From contig OX439041.1 in the NCBI GenBank assembly GCA_949317995.1, positions 8,258,001 to 8,322,000 of the forward strand: a stretch of 64,000 nucleotides of DNA. Reading direction: 5' to 3'. The stretch is from Acholoe squamosa (taxonomy: Eukaryota > Annelida > Polychaeta > Phyllodocida > Polynoidae). Both the position numbers and the translations under genes were made by a program. The first letter of the stretch is position 1, and each line of letters opens with the position of its first letter. Shown piece by piece: positions 49,526 through 62,209 of the stretch. Under the pieces are notes generated by a model that was not told the origin of the DNA, made no database searches, and saw only the letters and a program-made list of their open reading frames with translations.

Positions 49526-52361
49526 GCTCAGGGCAATGCATTACCAATACATACCTTCAGGTAGATGTATGGTGATGTTGACCCTTCACCAGTTGGGTAG
49601 ACCCGGCTCACGGCATATACTGAAGACGCCATCAAGTGTATCGGCAAGCTATCTCTACAGTGCAAGTATGCCAAGTCAGAGTGGGTGAAAGTCACCTTCT
49701 ATATTGTTGATGTGCCTGGACCTGTTGTTTTAGGCCTACCTATGTGCGAGGCACTCAACTTGGTCACAATCAACTGTCATGTGGAGACTATAGTAGCTCA
49801 GCCAGGACAGAGTGTTGGCTCCCTTCAGGACCTCAAGAAGTCATATCCCAAACAGTTTGACTGTATCGGGAAGTTCAAAGACCCAGCAAGGATCCCACTT
49901 AAGCCAGATGCCAAGCCATATATTGATCGCCCTAGGAAATGTAACATAAACCTTCTCCCAGAATAAAGGCTGAACTTGGCAGTATGGAGAAGATGGGAGT
50001 GATCAGGAAAGTAAAGGAGCACACGGACTGGTGTTCAAGCCTAGTATATAGTACAAAGAAGGATGGAAGCTTAAGGGTATGCCTTAACCCGAAACACTTA
50101 AATAATGCAGTAAAAAGGTGTCCTCATAAGACCCCTACATTAGAAGAGATCAATTCCTATTTCTCAGGGGCCCAGTACTTTAGCAAACTGAATGCGTAGG
50201 CGGAATATTGGAGTGTCCCACTGGAAGAAAGCAGTCAGTTATTAACAACATTTCGGACACCCTTCGGGAGGTACTGTTTTCAACGTTTGCCATTTGGCTT
50301 GAACACTGGCCCAGACGTGTTCCAGCAGCGTATGGACGAGATTTTGGAGGACCTAGAAAGGTGCATTGGCATCGCCGACAATGTATGTGTCTTTGGCTCC
50401 ACCGAGGCAAAACACGACGCCACACTCTTAAAACTAATGGAGGCTGCCAAGGAACACGGTCTCGTATTCAACTCGGAAAAGTGTGCCATAAAGAAGCAGT
50501 CAATATCATTCTTTGGAAATGTATACAGCAAGGACGGCATATCACCTGACCCTGCCAAAGTAAAGGACATCCATGAGATGTCAGTACCACAAAACCGGGA
50601 AGACCTCCAACGATTCCTTGGCCTTCTTACATATATGGAAGCATTTATTGCTAACCTCAGTACACAGGCAGCTATACTACGAGATCTTCTCAAGAAAGAC
50701 GTCCCATTTGGGTGGTCAGAGGACCATCAGCATGTATTCGAGAAGCTTAAGGGTGCTATATCCGAACAAGCAGTAGTGGCATTCTATGACTCGACCAAAC
50801 CTATAACACTTGAGGTAGATGCTTCACAAAAGGGCCTTGGTGCTGCACTGATCCAGGAGGCCAAGTTCCTCACCAAAACACAGTCTAACTATAGTCACAT
50901 TAAACGTGAAACACTAGCCCTAGTACATGGTGTTGAAAGGTTCCACACATACCTGTATGGGAGATCCTTCCACATTGTATCGGACCACAAGCCCCTGGAG
51001 ATGATCTGTTAGAAGCCTATTGTATCAGCACCTCCTCGGCTCCAGAGGATGCTACTAAGGATCCAAGGCTATGACTATGGGTATGACATACCGACCAGGG
51101 GAAGAGATAGTCCTAACAGACATGCTATCATGCCTCCCAAATCCCAATAACAAGTTGGAAGTCAAACTAGATATACATGTCGATGGAGTGTCAATTGATC
51201 TCATTAGCTTCAGTACCGACAAACAGGCACAACTCCGAAGGGAGTCCTAGCGGTGCCCTGTCCTGAACACTCTAGCAGAGGTTGTATATCGTGGATGGCC
51301 ATCAAAGATATCTGACTTACCGACTGACCTCCGTATATTTTGGTCATTCAGAGATGTGATTGGCCTTGATGATGGGATCCTGTTCAAAGGAAAGCAGGTC
51401 ATCGTTCCAGAAACAATGCAGAAGGACATTCAACATCAACTCCACCTTGCTCATCTAGGCATAGAAAAGAAAAGGCTGCTGGCCCGAGACACAGTCTACT
51501 GGCCATGGATCAATGCCGACATTGAGAAAGTGGTCCGGGGTTGTAGTGTATGCCAAGAGGATCAAGACACTAATTGAAAGGAACCAATGTTGCCAAGTGA
51601 AACCCCTGTCCGTGCATGGCAGATAATCGGGACAGATTTATTTGAGATCAAAGGACGTCAATTTATCCTTATTTCAGATTATTACTCAAAATTTCTGATT
51701 GTCAAAGAATTACAACCTCCAGTAACTTCTGAGGTTGTCAAAGATGTGTGGAGGAGGAAGTATCCATGCAGCCCTGCTGATGCTAAGGGCTACCCCAGTT
51801 GAAAGCCGGTTGCCATCACCGGCTGAAATATTGCTGGGAAGGCAGGTAACTACTATGTTACCCACACATCAGGCTGATATTGACCAAGACATCAAACATA
51901 GGCTGGAAGAGAGGCGAGACAAGGCCAAAGAGCAATACGACCAGACAGCATGGGGTCAACCTCTGCCACCCTTATACCCAGGGCAGGACATTTACATCCA
52001 AGACAAGGCCTCCAAGACATGGATGCAAGGGACAGTTGTGGAAAAGAGGGCTGAGGCCTGCTCATACATGGTTGACACACCAAGTGGCAGTATACTGCGG
52101 CGCAACAAACGTCATCTCCGTGAAGGTGTACACGCCCAAAAGACGCCACCTCTACAGCAAATGCGTCCCAATGGTGAAAAGGGGGAGAATGCCACTAGAA
52201 AAGAGACTAGGCCCAGAACTGATAAACTGGCACAACTCACACCACAGAAAGCTTCACTGGCACAACTCACACCACAGAAAGCCCCGGAAAGTCTTACCAG
52301 TGCAGTCCGCACTAGCAGAGCTGGCCGTGCTATCAAAACACCAGCACGATATCAGGACTAG
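49526..52361 (+). pseudogene. pol: Broken pol (PR-RT-RH-IN), decayed gypsy
   Basis: Protease remains (VLGLPMCEAL) follow two further stops (about 49562 and 49605). A frameshift near 49960 precedes the reverse transcriptase. In-frame TAGs lie at 50197-50199 and 51010-51012, and further stops at about 51248 and 51574. The reverse transcriptase active site reads IADNV (50371-50385), Asn replacing the second catalytic Asp. RNase H (LEVDASQKGLGAAL) and the integrase zinc domain (HLAHLG..CSVCQ) are readable. The integrase core is deleted around 51750-51800, removing the second Asp and the Glu. The C-terminal GPY-like and basic parts (about 51735-52361) remain. Inactive. Confidence 0.9.
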
Positions 52362-52690
52362 CCAGTCAGAGACCACCTGCCAGCCAGAGGCCAGAATAAA
52401 GCCTCCAGGTGGAGGAAAACAAGGGCAGTCTACCCTATGTTTTCTAGAGTAGATTAAGGTCATCATATTAAAGTATATCATGTTTCAGTTCACTTACATT
52501 AAGAGACTTGTTAAAACTCATACTCATAGACATATGACAATACGCCAGGTTAAAGGTTGATTTACAAGAAGACTCATATGTTACCATAATATATAAGCAG
52601 TTGTGACTGTCATAAAAGAGCTTTATTACAAGTCCTTATAGACTATGAACACCAAATATCGTTCTGATATTTATCTGAGAAAAAGGGGGA

Positions 52691-52851
52691 TGTTGTAGTA
52701 TTGTGCTGTCGACTAGCGGCAGGCGGACTAAATATGGCTGGTCGTACGGGGATCGGTATCTCACGATCATGACGCACATGCTTGTACCTAAATCAGAGTT
52801 CAACTAAAATCTATCTACTACCAAATTGACATGTGTTCATCCATCACTTCA
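52691..52851 (+). repeat. 3' LTR, decayed gypsy
   Basis: Begins TGTTGTAGTATTGTGCTG, preceded by the polypurine tract at 52677-52690, and is followed by AGGC. Aligns along its whole length with 48023-48185. Confidence 0.88.
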
Positions 52852-53544
52852 AGGCGGGCCAAGTAATTAAGGTTAATTGTCCACCAAATCGGATATTTTT
52901 GGGATTTCTGTTTGCCCAAAACAAGAAAAATGCGGCGACTCCTACCTGTAGTCCAAGCCACATTTTTCTTGTGCTCGAGGGGAGTGGTCATTAGAACCCT
53001 GGAAGGGAAGAAAGAATGCACTCATAAACTCATCCCTTACCATCATTCATCCACACAAACGAATCCGGGGGGAGGAGGGCACTGCTCTGTGCATAGGCAG
53101 TGAATAGGGACTGAATAGACTGAACATTGGAGATCCGTCATAGAACCGCGCCAGGCAACTCCTAAATAAGGCAGTGTGCTCTGATTAGTGCATCTGTACT
53201 TGATAGATTAAACACAGTAGATCTATCTAAAAAACTATATAAGCTGGGTGTTTCTTCACGAGGTGTTATTTAAAAAATTAAACATCAAAAAGATACTTTT
53301 TTTATATGGGCTAATCAACATTTGCATACAAATCTTTTTGGCTCACCACGAGTGTCTAGCCAAAAGAGAATGAGGAGGAAGCTATAACATCTTTCAAAGA
53401 GAACCTATTACCATGTATATCCTTAAACTTGTTTTTATAGTGTAAACAAATAATTTTGCAATATAATGCATTTAAACACATTCTAAATGAGGTATTGTTA
53501 CAAAAACGTACACCTTTTTTGTTCCTAGTTCTCACATAACCCAG

Positions 53545-56500
53545 GCAGCAAGCACATCAAGAATAGTATAGGTTCCCAAGGATGTGTTACTGAACGCATA
53601 GTCTATGGGAAGAGTCTAACAGGACACCCCCCCCCCTTAAAAGTAGGCTGCTTTGTGTGTTCAGTGTTGATTCCTATAGAGGATAAGGTGGTTTATGGAA
53701 CTGTGGTACACCTTTATCAGGTTGATACCAGATGGTAAGAAGGAACCAACAAAACCAAAAGAATTCTGCTGAATCCAAAATTTATAGTCTTGATTCTCAG
53801 AAATTGATCAAAATTACCCAAAAATGAGGTTTGATGATGAAAGTATTTTGAAAATGTACAAAAATGATATTGAAAAATATTGGAACTCTTTAAAGATACG
53901 ATACATAAACCAAAGTTCATACCCAATCTACATATCCAAATGTTTGCCTATCCCTCAATCTGGCAAGGACTGTGCCTGTGCATCGCTCTGCCTATCCAAC
54001 ATTTTTTTTAATTTGAAATCAAAGTTTATTGAGCCTCTCACAATTTACAGAATCGTGGTAAATGAAGCACAACTGGAATTATAGTCAAACATCTATCAGT
54101 AAGTCAAACACAATCATACAATCAAGAAAAAAAGCTACAAATCATATTCATATGGTTAAATAGATACCATATCAAATTGTACACCATATCAATTTTATAA
54201 AAATACAAAAATAAAGTAGACACAACAATGAATCATGAGAAATCTATGTAATAATGATGAAATGATAATAATGACATACTGTCTATCCCTTAGTCTACCT
54301 ATCACTCATACTGTCTATGTCTTGAATTCAAAGCACCTTGAGTTAGGTAAGGCTATCTCCAAAAGGCATAAAGGCTAAAGCTGACTCCTAACTTTAACTG
54401 ATCCTCTCTGTGCCTACTTCCCTTAGTCTACCTATCCTCAATCTGTCAATCATTTACCTATCCCTCATGGTGACTATCCCTCAGGCCCTCATGTCTACTC
54501 TATATTGTACATCTGAGCCCTAATCGCTAACAGTGCATTCCTTATCATGTCTACTATTTTAAGTCTACAAGTCTACCTTAACAGTGCCTATCATAAAGCC
54601 TGCCTATCCCTCATGGTGCCTATCCCCCAGCCTGCATATCACTCATGCTTACTTTACATATCCCTCAGCCTCTTGAATTACCATGCTTAACTGTATATGT
54701 CCCACCATGCTTATCATTATGCTAGCTTTCAATCCAACTTGCTTCACATCCCTCTTGATGTCTATTCCTCTCTTCCTAGCCCCCATTCTGCATATCATTC
54801 ATGCTATACCACTTGGCAAAAACGTTTTTTTAAGGTTAAAAAAAAGGTTCTATCTAGGTTTCTAAATTGTTCAAATGTTTGTTTAAAACATGCACTAAAA
54901 ACATTTTTAATGTTATATCAAAAGGTCTTATACTAGGTAAAAAACAAACATTAAAAAACATTTTACAAATGTTAAACAGATGTTGAAAAACAAACATGAG
55001 AAGATATTTTATCATATTCAAAAGTTTTTAAATGTACATATTTTCAACTTAAAAATAAATGTTCTTCTTTTTGCATATTTTTCTACCCAAACCTATTTCA
55101 AATGTTTGATCTATCCCTCTTAGCCAAAAAAAATGTCTTGATGTGCTTGTAAAACAAACATTCATTTCAGCATCTTAAGTTTGTTTTAAACGTAGATGAA
55201 ACATGTACTCAAAAAACATTTTTTCACATATATTATAAAAGCGTTTTGTTTTATTTCAGGTTAAAAATGTTTTTTGATGTAAAATAAACATAACATAGAA
55301 ATGTTTATACAAAATGTTTTTTTTAACATTGAAAACACAAACATTGAAAATCTGGTTTAAAAACATGTTTTTAATGTTTTTTCAACATTTTTTACCAACA
55401 GTTTTACCCAAACGAAATGAAAACATTTGCAAACGTTGAAAAAAACATTTTTTTCCCAAATGGGATATTTACCATGAAGGATAGGCAACCTGAAGGATAG
55501 GTAAACAGAAGGATATCTAGTATGGATGATAATTACATGTATGGTTGAGGTAGACTGTTGGCTTGATACCTTAGGGGATAGGTTGACTTAGATTTGGTCA
55601 TCATAATGAAGATTGGTCGTGATGGCCAGGAAAACTATGAAGTGAGCATTAGAGATAGGACCAGTATTCAAAAGGATGGGCAGCATGGGGCATAGGTAGC
55701 ATGTGTAATAAACAATTTAAGAGATAGGCACGGACAGTACCTTGTAAGGTAAGCATTATTTAAAGGAAACTTGGATGCTAGGTAATATGACAGAAGTCAA
55801 ACATGAGGGATGTGCAGAGGCCTGGGATAGTCACCATGAGGGATAGGTAAAATGAATGATAGGCATATTGAGGATAGGTAGACCAATGAAATGTACAGAG
55901 AAAGTCAGGTACAAAGGTAAAAGGTAAACTTTGATCCTATAACCCTTTTGAGGGGAAACCTGATTAAACTCTAGATTTCAAGAGAGAGGTATTATGAGTG
56001 ATAGGTAGACTAACGGATAGGCAGTATGTGGGATAGGCAGAATCATGCACAGGCAGTAGTTGTCAGGTTGAGAGATAGGAAGACATCGGGATATGTAGAT
56101 TGAGGTACTGACTTTGATTAGCATGTTGCATTTATAAAAAGTCCCAATAATTTTTAATATTACTTTTGTACATTTTTAAAATATTCTCATCATCAAACCA
56201 CATTTCTAGGTACTTTCAGTCAATTTCTGAGAATCAAGATCACAAATTTTGGATTTGGCAGGATTTTTTGGTATAGATCTAGGTGGTACCTTGTTTGCAT
56301 TTAATATCAGTCTGATAAAGATTCCGTGCATCTCCATAAACCCCCTTATCTTACATAGGACTTAATACTGAACATAAAAGGGAGCCTACTTTTAAGGGGG
56401 GGGGGGGGGGTAGAGGGGGTGGTCTGTACCATAGGACTCTATGAAGTAACACATCCTAGGGAACATATACTATTCTTGAACACATGCTCCACTTGGCATA
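53545..56500. repeat. Second long-inverted-repeat element, with CCTATCCCTCA arrays
   Basis: About 350 bases at 53545-53905 match the reverse complement of 56140-56500 at roughly 70-75 percent by eye, including CAAGAATAGTAT, a C/G run with TTAAAAGTAGGCT, and GATTCTCAGAAATTGA. The inner parts carry repeats of CCTATCCCTCA in the left half (53940-54680) and the inverted TGAGGGATAGG in the right half (55480-56110). No transposase is encoded. Its architecture parallels the foldback element at 17069-25267. Confidence 0.7.
54808..55470. repeat. A/T-rich inverted-repeat element nested at the centre
   Basis: Left end CCACTTGGCAAAAACG and right end CATTTTTTTCCCAAATGG are approximate inverted copies. 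Between them AAAACATTTTTAATGTTTT-type phrases dominate. Possibly a larger relative of the AACGTT element at 3812-3945. Confidence 0.5.
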
Positions 56501-57599
56501 AAAAGGTTTGTTTCCTGATGGCTTACATGTTACGTGTTACGATAATATCATTGACATAGGAGTGCATGTATTAGTAATAAAATCTGGACTTTCGCCACTC
56601 AGAAAAAGCCTATTTTCAAAATGACCTCATATCCCAATCATGCTTTGGTCGGAAATAGGAAAGAACTATATACATTCATTTCAGACATGTTTTCCTAAAT
56701 GCCTCTCTTTATACATCACCCTCCATAACTCCTGTCATGCCCTGCTTCTCAAACACTTAGGTAAAAATGATGTCTGTTGACCTCACCACCTAGCTAGCTT
56801 TTCATGCACGGAAACAATGAAAGTCTTTATACAGTGGTAAATTGGCAGGTGGGAAAAAGAAAACAGGTATTTGACCTGTGTCAATAGTTTTACTAAGTTG
56901 ATAGTGAGTCATATTGCTGCTTATGTTAGGCTCAACTAAAGTGCTGTTTCCACAGGCCTAAGTCAATCAGAATAGCACTAATCAGACCAAGTTTTTCTAT
57001 ATTTTTGCAGTATCATAAATTGTCCAATTAGGGCTATTGGTACTGATTGGAAGCACTGCTTAATCTCTTTAAAACCGTGAGCACTTTTCTTTTTGATGGG
57101 GTCTAAAAAATTGTACTAAAATGTCTGGTAAAACTGACCTAATCCTTCAATGTTAACAACTGACATGTCTCGTGCTGAATTTATTGGTAATGGAAATATC
57201 AGACCATTAGTGCATTTAAAGAAAATGGCAAAAAGACAGTTGTTTCCAATAATCAACAATACATGTATATTGCTTACTAAATACCATTGTTCTTGTGTGA
57301 TTACGTCACTCCCAAAAAGGTAGTTTCTCATCGTTAAGAGGAAGGATGTTATCTTTACTCATTTTTTTACTTAATGGGAGGATGTTAATCTTTTCTTAAT
57401 GTATGCCTAAGTAGTTCATTATGGCCCATTATCTATGGATTGTGGCCCAATCACATACAGCCGTATGATAACCAATAGGCACGATGTACCGTAGCTCCTC
57501 ATAGAGTTATTGTGTTCGTTCTATTTAATGCACCTGCTTTAATAAGCGCACCCACTTCTTTTTAGGCCATGAGCACACCCGTCAGTGTCAAATTATGCA

Positions 57600-58026
57600 A
57601 ATAAAGAGGGAAATTAAGAGAGAAATCAAGAGGGTCATCACGATGCTCCAATGAAGTTCTGGCCAGCAGTCTCGCCAACACATGCCAACCAATGGGCATG
57701 ATGCACTCTTTGCTGGCGACCTGCCTCTATGTTGGGGACATGATAGAGGCAGGCCATGTCTAAGAATTTACCCTTCAATCATCCCCTGTATTAACCCTTA
57801 CTCACAAGAGGGCACCCTAACACCCCAATAGTCAACCTGTCTCTCCTATACAGATGTTTGGATACAGTTTGTGATTGGAGAATAGAAATACTCCCATCTA
57901 GTGGAGACCAAGAGTACTTCTCCCCATGATCTGGGGAGAATGTCATCGGACATGGCCAGCGGGTATCTAGCCCTCAAATACCTGCGGGGACCAGCGTAGA
58001 TGCACTCCTGCCTTTAAAGAGTTAAC
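57600..58026. repeat. Palindromic-family remnant
   Basis: Shares CATCACGATGCTCCAATGAAG, CAACACATGCCAACC and CCAATGGGCATGATGCAC with the element at 14900-15110, and ends CCTTTAAAGAGTTAAC. The left limit is uncertain. Confidence 0.45.
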
Positions 58027-58837
58027 TAACAGGTCCCAGCATTGTACATGACTTATGACACATAGTCTATCCAGGGGCATAAAGACACTCCCTTTTAACA
58101 TGTGAAACCATTGGGAATTTCCATGAATAATACTGAAGGAGGACACCTGGATGAAATGAAATAAAACAAAGTATGCGCACCTGTATGGTCACACCGTCTC
58201 ATGTTAAAAGGGACACATCATTTGTTGCCTTGCCAGCTGCAAGGGGAGTGGGTAGGAGGATTTTAATGAACCAGCTTGTATTTTCTTTTTCTTTGTTTTT
58301 TTTTTCTTTTGAATCATCCCACCAACATATCAAAAGTCATCTTGACCAACTCACTTTTGACAGATGTCCCCCATAAAAATCGTATATACGCATATACGCA
58401 TGTGGCGTCGTTATGAACAGTCTAACTTTTGAGCCCCTTGTTGTATAGGATTGTTGAGTCTTTGCCCTTGCACAAAAGTCCCCTCCCACTCCCTCTTAGT
58501 CCACCAAACCCCATCCCCGCCTGGCAACAAATGACTCATCCCTTGAGGAACAGTAATGGTAAAAATGAGTAATTCAAATTAAAAGATCTATGTAGAATCT
58601 GTCATACATTTAACTCAACTACCTTCTACTGAATGCCTGGACTATTTACATATGGGACTAATGGGCCCTATTTACCTTTATACAGAGGATTAATCCTTTA
58701 TTTACAAATCCTTTATGGAAATATCTAGCTTTTGAAAGATACTTGTTTCTATTTAAGAAACCTCACATCTCAATCATTCATCCAACAAGTAAGAGTGACA
58801 CCGTATAGCTATTCTAGTTATTGTGATAATCATCAAA

Positions 58838-59860
58838 ATGGCTCAACCGCAGAATAAGACTGAGTATCTGGTGGTCACCCTCCCTTGGATTATCATCATT
58901 CTTGGGATTCTTGGAAATGCCTTTTGTGCCGTTGTAGTACTGCGGAAACAATTCCGGAACAAGAACATTGGTGTTTACCTACTTGCTCTGGCTATCTTAG
59001 ACACTATATTCCTACTCAGTAATACACTATTTCACTGGGGGATTGAAATCCTCTTTGGAATGAGGATACAGACCGTGTCTGATTTCGGTTGTGGCTTTGT
59101 TAAATATGTCATTGTTGCATCCAGGGCCATGAGTGCCTGGATTCTGGTCATGCTAACAGTGCAGCGTATGTTGGCTTTGGCCGTTCCGCAATTGGCCAAG
59201 TCAATAAACACTAAAAGAAATGCTATTATGAGTACAATAATAGTTATGCTTGTTCAAGGAATCATCTACACTTATGACTTTAAAGCCAACGTAGTACGAC
59301 ATGAATGGAACCAATGTTATTGGACTGCAGAAGTTGTCAAGAAAAAATATGATCTTGTACTCAACATTTTTGATTTTGTGAACTATGTTCTGATACCGTC
59401 TGTTGCCATGGCAACATCAAACAGTGTCTTAATATGTCTTTTAAAACACGGTAAAGAGCTGCAGATCTCTCAAAATGGGATTAACTTAAGGAGTACTACC
59501 ATCCTCATTATTACCACCAACATCGCATTCATAGTGCTTACAATGCCTATGACCATATTCCAAATCCTATATGTCGCCGGTGTGGATACAGGACCACCTT
59601 ATGTCTATCCTATACTCTACTCACTCGACTTACTGAACCATGCCATTAATTTCCTTCTGTACTGTGTCAGTGGGGCTAATTTTAGGAATGAAGTCAGAGT
59701 TATGTTCACAAGCTGCTGCAACCGCTATCGCAATGGAACAGAAAGATCAGATATTGCGTCAGAAGATCTGGATAGTCATCAAAATGTAAATATAAATCCT
59801 GTACATAGCATTGACTACCCAGAGGTCAGCAGGCAATATCCACCATATACATTGCTTTAA
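58838..59860 (+). CDS. Rhodopsin-type seven-transmembrane receptor, copy 2
   Basis: Intronless 340-residue paralogue of the receptor at 46761, starting MAQPQNKTEYLVV at 58838. The membrane cores are nearly the same; the tail and loop 3 differ. TM1 GILGNAFC, TM2 LALAILD, TM3 cysteine DFGCGFV and TM7 HAINFLLY are kept. The DRY position reads VQR: the acidic residue retained as MER in copy 1 is replaced by Gln, which in many class A receptors raises basal activity. The tail ends RQYPPYTLL. Likely a local duplication of the 46761 gene. Ligand unknown. Confidence 0.9.
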   Translation: MAQPQNKTEYLVVTLPWIIIILGILGNAFCAVVVLRKQFRNKNIGVYLLALAILDTIFLLSNTLFHWGIEILFGMRIQTVSDFGCGFVKYVIVASRAMSAWILVMLTVQRMLALAVPQLAKSINTKRNAIMSTIIVMLVQGIIYTYDFKANVVRHEWNQCYWTAEVVKKKYDLVLNIFDFVNYVLIPSVAMATSNSVLICLLKHGKELQISQNGINLRSTTILIITTNIAFIVLTMPMTIFQILYVAGVDTGPPYVYPILYSLDLLNHAINFLLYCVSGANFRNEVRVMFTSCCNRYRNGTERSDIASEDLDSHQNVNINPVHSIDYPEVSRQYPPYTLL

Positions 59861-60946
59861 TGGCTTGACTGTTAATATTATTGGCTTCAACAGATTACGC
59901 CTAAATGTGACAAAAATCTGTATTGCTAAATTCAATTTTTACGGCCACTCGTTACAACATCCTACGATACACTGAATTCGGTGCCCGTTAGCCCATTCAT
60001 TACTTTCTTAATATATAGATAGTGTATAACTAGTGTGTATAAGATCCTGATATCTAGATCCTGTTTGTGCCCTTGGCTTACCGAGCTAACACACCCCTAA
60101 TCTGGAAAATAATGACTGCAACTAGGCTGTTTTGTTGAGAATTGAATGGTTGCTAGACGTTATTGAGTAATTAAAATTTTCAGGGGTGAAAACACCTACC
60201 CTCCTAAAATACTTTGCGTGATATCCTCATAGCATCAGTAATTTTATGATAATGAATAGGGGAAAAGATGTCCTTTCCCGGTTCTAGGAAGCTATAGATT
60301 TACATGGAGACATATAGTTTAAGCACAAAGACCACCATAAACATCTATTCTTTAAGAGCTGATGCTGATCCAACTATTTCTTTTTTTAAAGATTTTGACA
60401 CCAAACTTATTACTGCCACAGTGGAATACATCCTCGGTATACATATATTTCAAAATTATAGGCTCTATTAATGGTTCTGTAATATATGTTGGTACAAAAA
60501 GCTGTCATTTTGCAGTAGGGGATGCTGAAAAAGATGTTGACATGAAAAGTCAACAGAAGGGCTGATATGCGTTAACTAAAGTTTTTCAAAGAAAATGAAG
60601 ACCGGTTTATGTTGTTGGGGGAAATGCCTAAATATAATGTATGCAGGTGCCGTTTCAACATGAGGTTGACTGGTGTTTCTGAATAATCTATATCATCTTA
60701 GTGTATGATAAAGCTTTCAAGAAGTCAATACATTAGCATTCATTGCATCCTTTTATAATGCTTCGTTAATGTTCATCAGATTTACAAGGAGCATCGTCTG
60801 TGCAATGTTTTAGTATAATCTGGTGTGTAAGAGATATCCTAAAGGTTCTATTCTTTGTTTTAATCAAGTGCACAAGAACTGCTTTTACCTTTTCAGGAGA
60901 ATTTGTGTTCCTGACTTGCATCTAATTTTCAAAGGGAGTTTTCAGT
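59861..60946. other. Intergenic, no gene seen
   Basis: A/T-rich. The short ORF at 60362-60565 has no recognisable domain. No strong repeat structure was noticed. Confidence 0.5.
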
Positions 60947-61342
60947 ATGGATAGCATGATGGAAAATCAAACACAGTACAATAATGATTCCATCATACCA
61001 TTCTGTATCATATTTGTCCTGAATGTAAAAATTGTGAAGACCATCATTTTGCAGCGACGTTTCCAGGCCCAAAACAATCAGAAAAGGTCATCTTATATAC
61101 CCGTTCAGGCTTTATAAAACACTATACTTTTTCTGTAATCTTATCAAGAAGAATTTAGATTGCCAATCACAGTGTTAATTTCCTGTTGTACTGCCTCACT
61201 GGGTCAGTGTTCAGGCAGACATTTTTTTTTCAATTCCTACGATGCTGTAAGAGAAATATTTGATCAAAACCTGATCAGAAGCAACAATGTAAAACAGTGC
61301 AAGAAACAGTTCTATAGATTTTGTAGGAAATTGAGGTTTTAA
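60947..61342 (+). pseudogene. Receptor pseudogene with internal deletions
   Basis: ATG at 60947 opens MDSMMENQTQYNNDS, an N-terminus like that of the 62426 copy. It passes directly into a TM5/loop-3 segment (FVLNVKIVKTIILQRRFQ), skipping TM1-TM4. After a gap, a TM7-like phrase NFLLYCLTGSVFRQTF is readable in another frame at about 61170-61230. Several deletions and at least one frameshift make it non-functional. Confidence 0.7.
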
Positions 61343-61880
61343 TCATTTGAGTTTTAACATTGGACATCATTTTCATCATTTAACATCATTTTCTACCAGC
61401 TGGGATAGAGCCAGTTTGGTAATGCATGAACTCGGCCAGACCCCCAGAAATAGGCAACATCAAGAAACAGTTGAGAAAGTAGTTCACATCAATATGGCAT
61501 TGCACAATTCTGCTACTACAACAGTCAAAAGAAAACAGTCAGGTAAATATCAAGGGTACTGTATGGTACATTATTACACAGGGGTGTTGGAAGATAATCT
61601 TCCTTTTTAGATGTACGATTGGCATGTCTCATCCTGTGGGAAGGGGTGAGTTGAAATGAAGCACACCAGAACTTATAACCCCCCCCCCCCCTCCACCTCA
61701 AATTATAAGCTATCTACATGCATATGACATCAACATCAAGAGATAGACTTTGACTAGTGTTGAAGTGAGATGGCAAAATCATACGGATTCCAGAATGCAT
61801 TGGTCAATGTTTACTCCGTTAATTGTACAACATGTCATGGTGGTGTTTAAAGAGTCTATATGGTCTTTGTTTACCAGGCT
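61343..61880. other. Intergenic, no gene seen
   Basis: A/T-rich sequence with a C13 run (61680-61692). Nothing else supported. Confidence 0.5.
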
Positions 61881-61881
61881 T

Positions 61882-62209
61882 TAACCCTTTAAGGGCAGAG
61901 CAAAAATTGTTGCCATGGCCATGGGGACGGCCTCTGAAAAAAGTATAGTTCTTAGAGGACGAGCCTATTTTCAATTCCTATACAAATCCTATATAATGGG
62001 CATTGACTATAGTCAATGCTAGGCCTACCATGGTGTCAACTATAGTCAATGCTAGGCCTACCGTGGTGTCGACTATAGTCGATGCTAGGCCTACCATGGT
62101 GTCAACTATAGTCGATGCTAGGCATACCATGGTGTCGACTATAGTCGATGCTAGGCCTACCATGGTGTCGACTATAGTCGATGCTAGCCTGCAATGGGTT
62201 AAGGGGGTC
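61882..62209. repeat. Palindromic element carrying a 33-bp minisatellite
   Basis: Starts TTAACCCTTTAAGGGCAG and ends CAATGGGTTAAGGGG. Inside, from 62005 on, about six units of 33 bases (starts at 62005, 62038, 62071, 62104, 62137, 62170) each contain the palindromes GTCGACTATAGTCGAC (or TTGACTATAGTCAA), TAGGCCTA and CCATGG. A 33-base unit is eleven codons, so both strands stay open; the short ORFs are not genes. Confidence 0.85.

Larger units (their letters stand above)
48019..52855 (+). mobile_element. Decayed Ty3/gypsy LTR retrotransposon
   Basis: LTRs of about 163 and 161 bases (48023-48185 and 52691-52851) are clearly diverged. Flanking AGGC at 48019-48022 and 52852-52855 is the 4-base target duplication. 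A primer site directly follows the 5' LTR and a polypurine tract GAGAAAAAGGGGGA (52677-52690) precedes the 3' LTR. Gag is open; pol is broken by several stops, a frameshift and an integrase deletion. It sits between the two receptor paralogues. Confidence 0.92.
52856..58837. other. Intergenic between receptor paralogues
   Basis: Apart from the inverted-repeat element at 53545-56500 and the palindromic element at about 57600-58026, this is A/T-rich DNA without a gene. Short ORFs (for example 57116-57331 minus and 58173-58376 plus) have no recognisable content. Confidence 0.5.
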
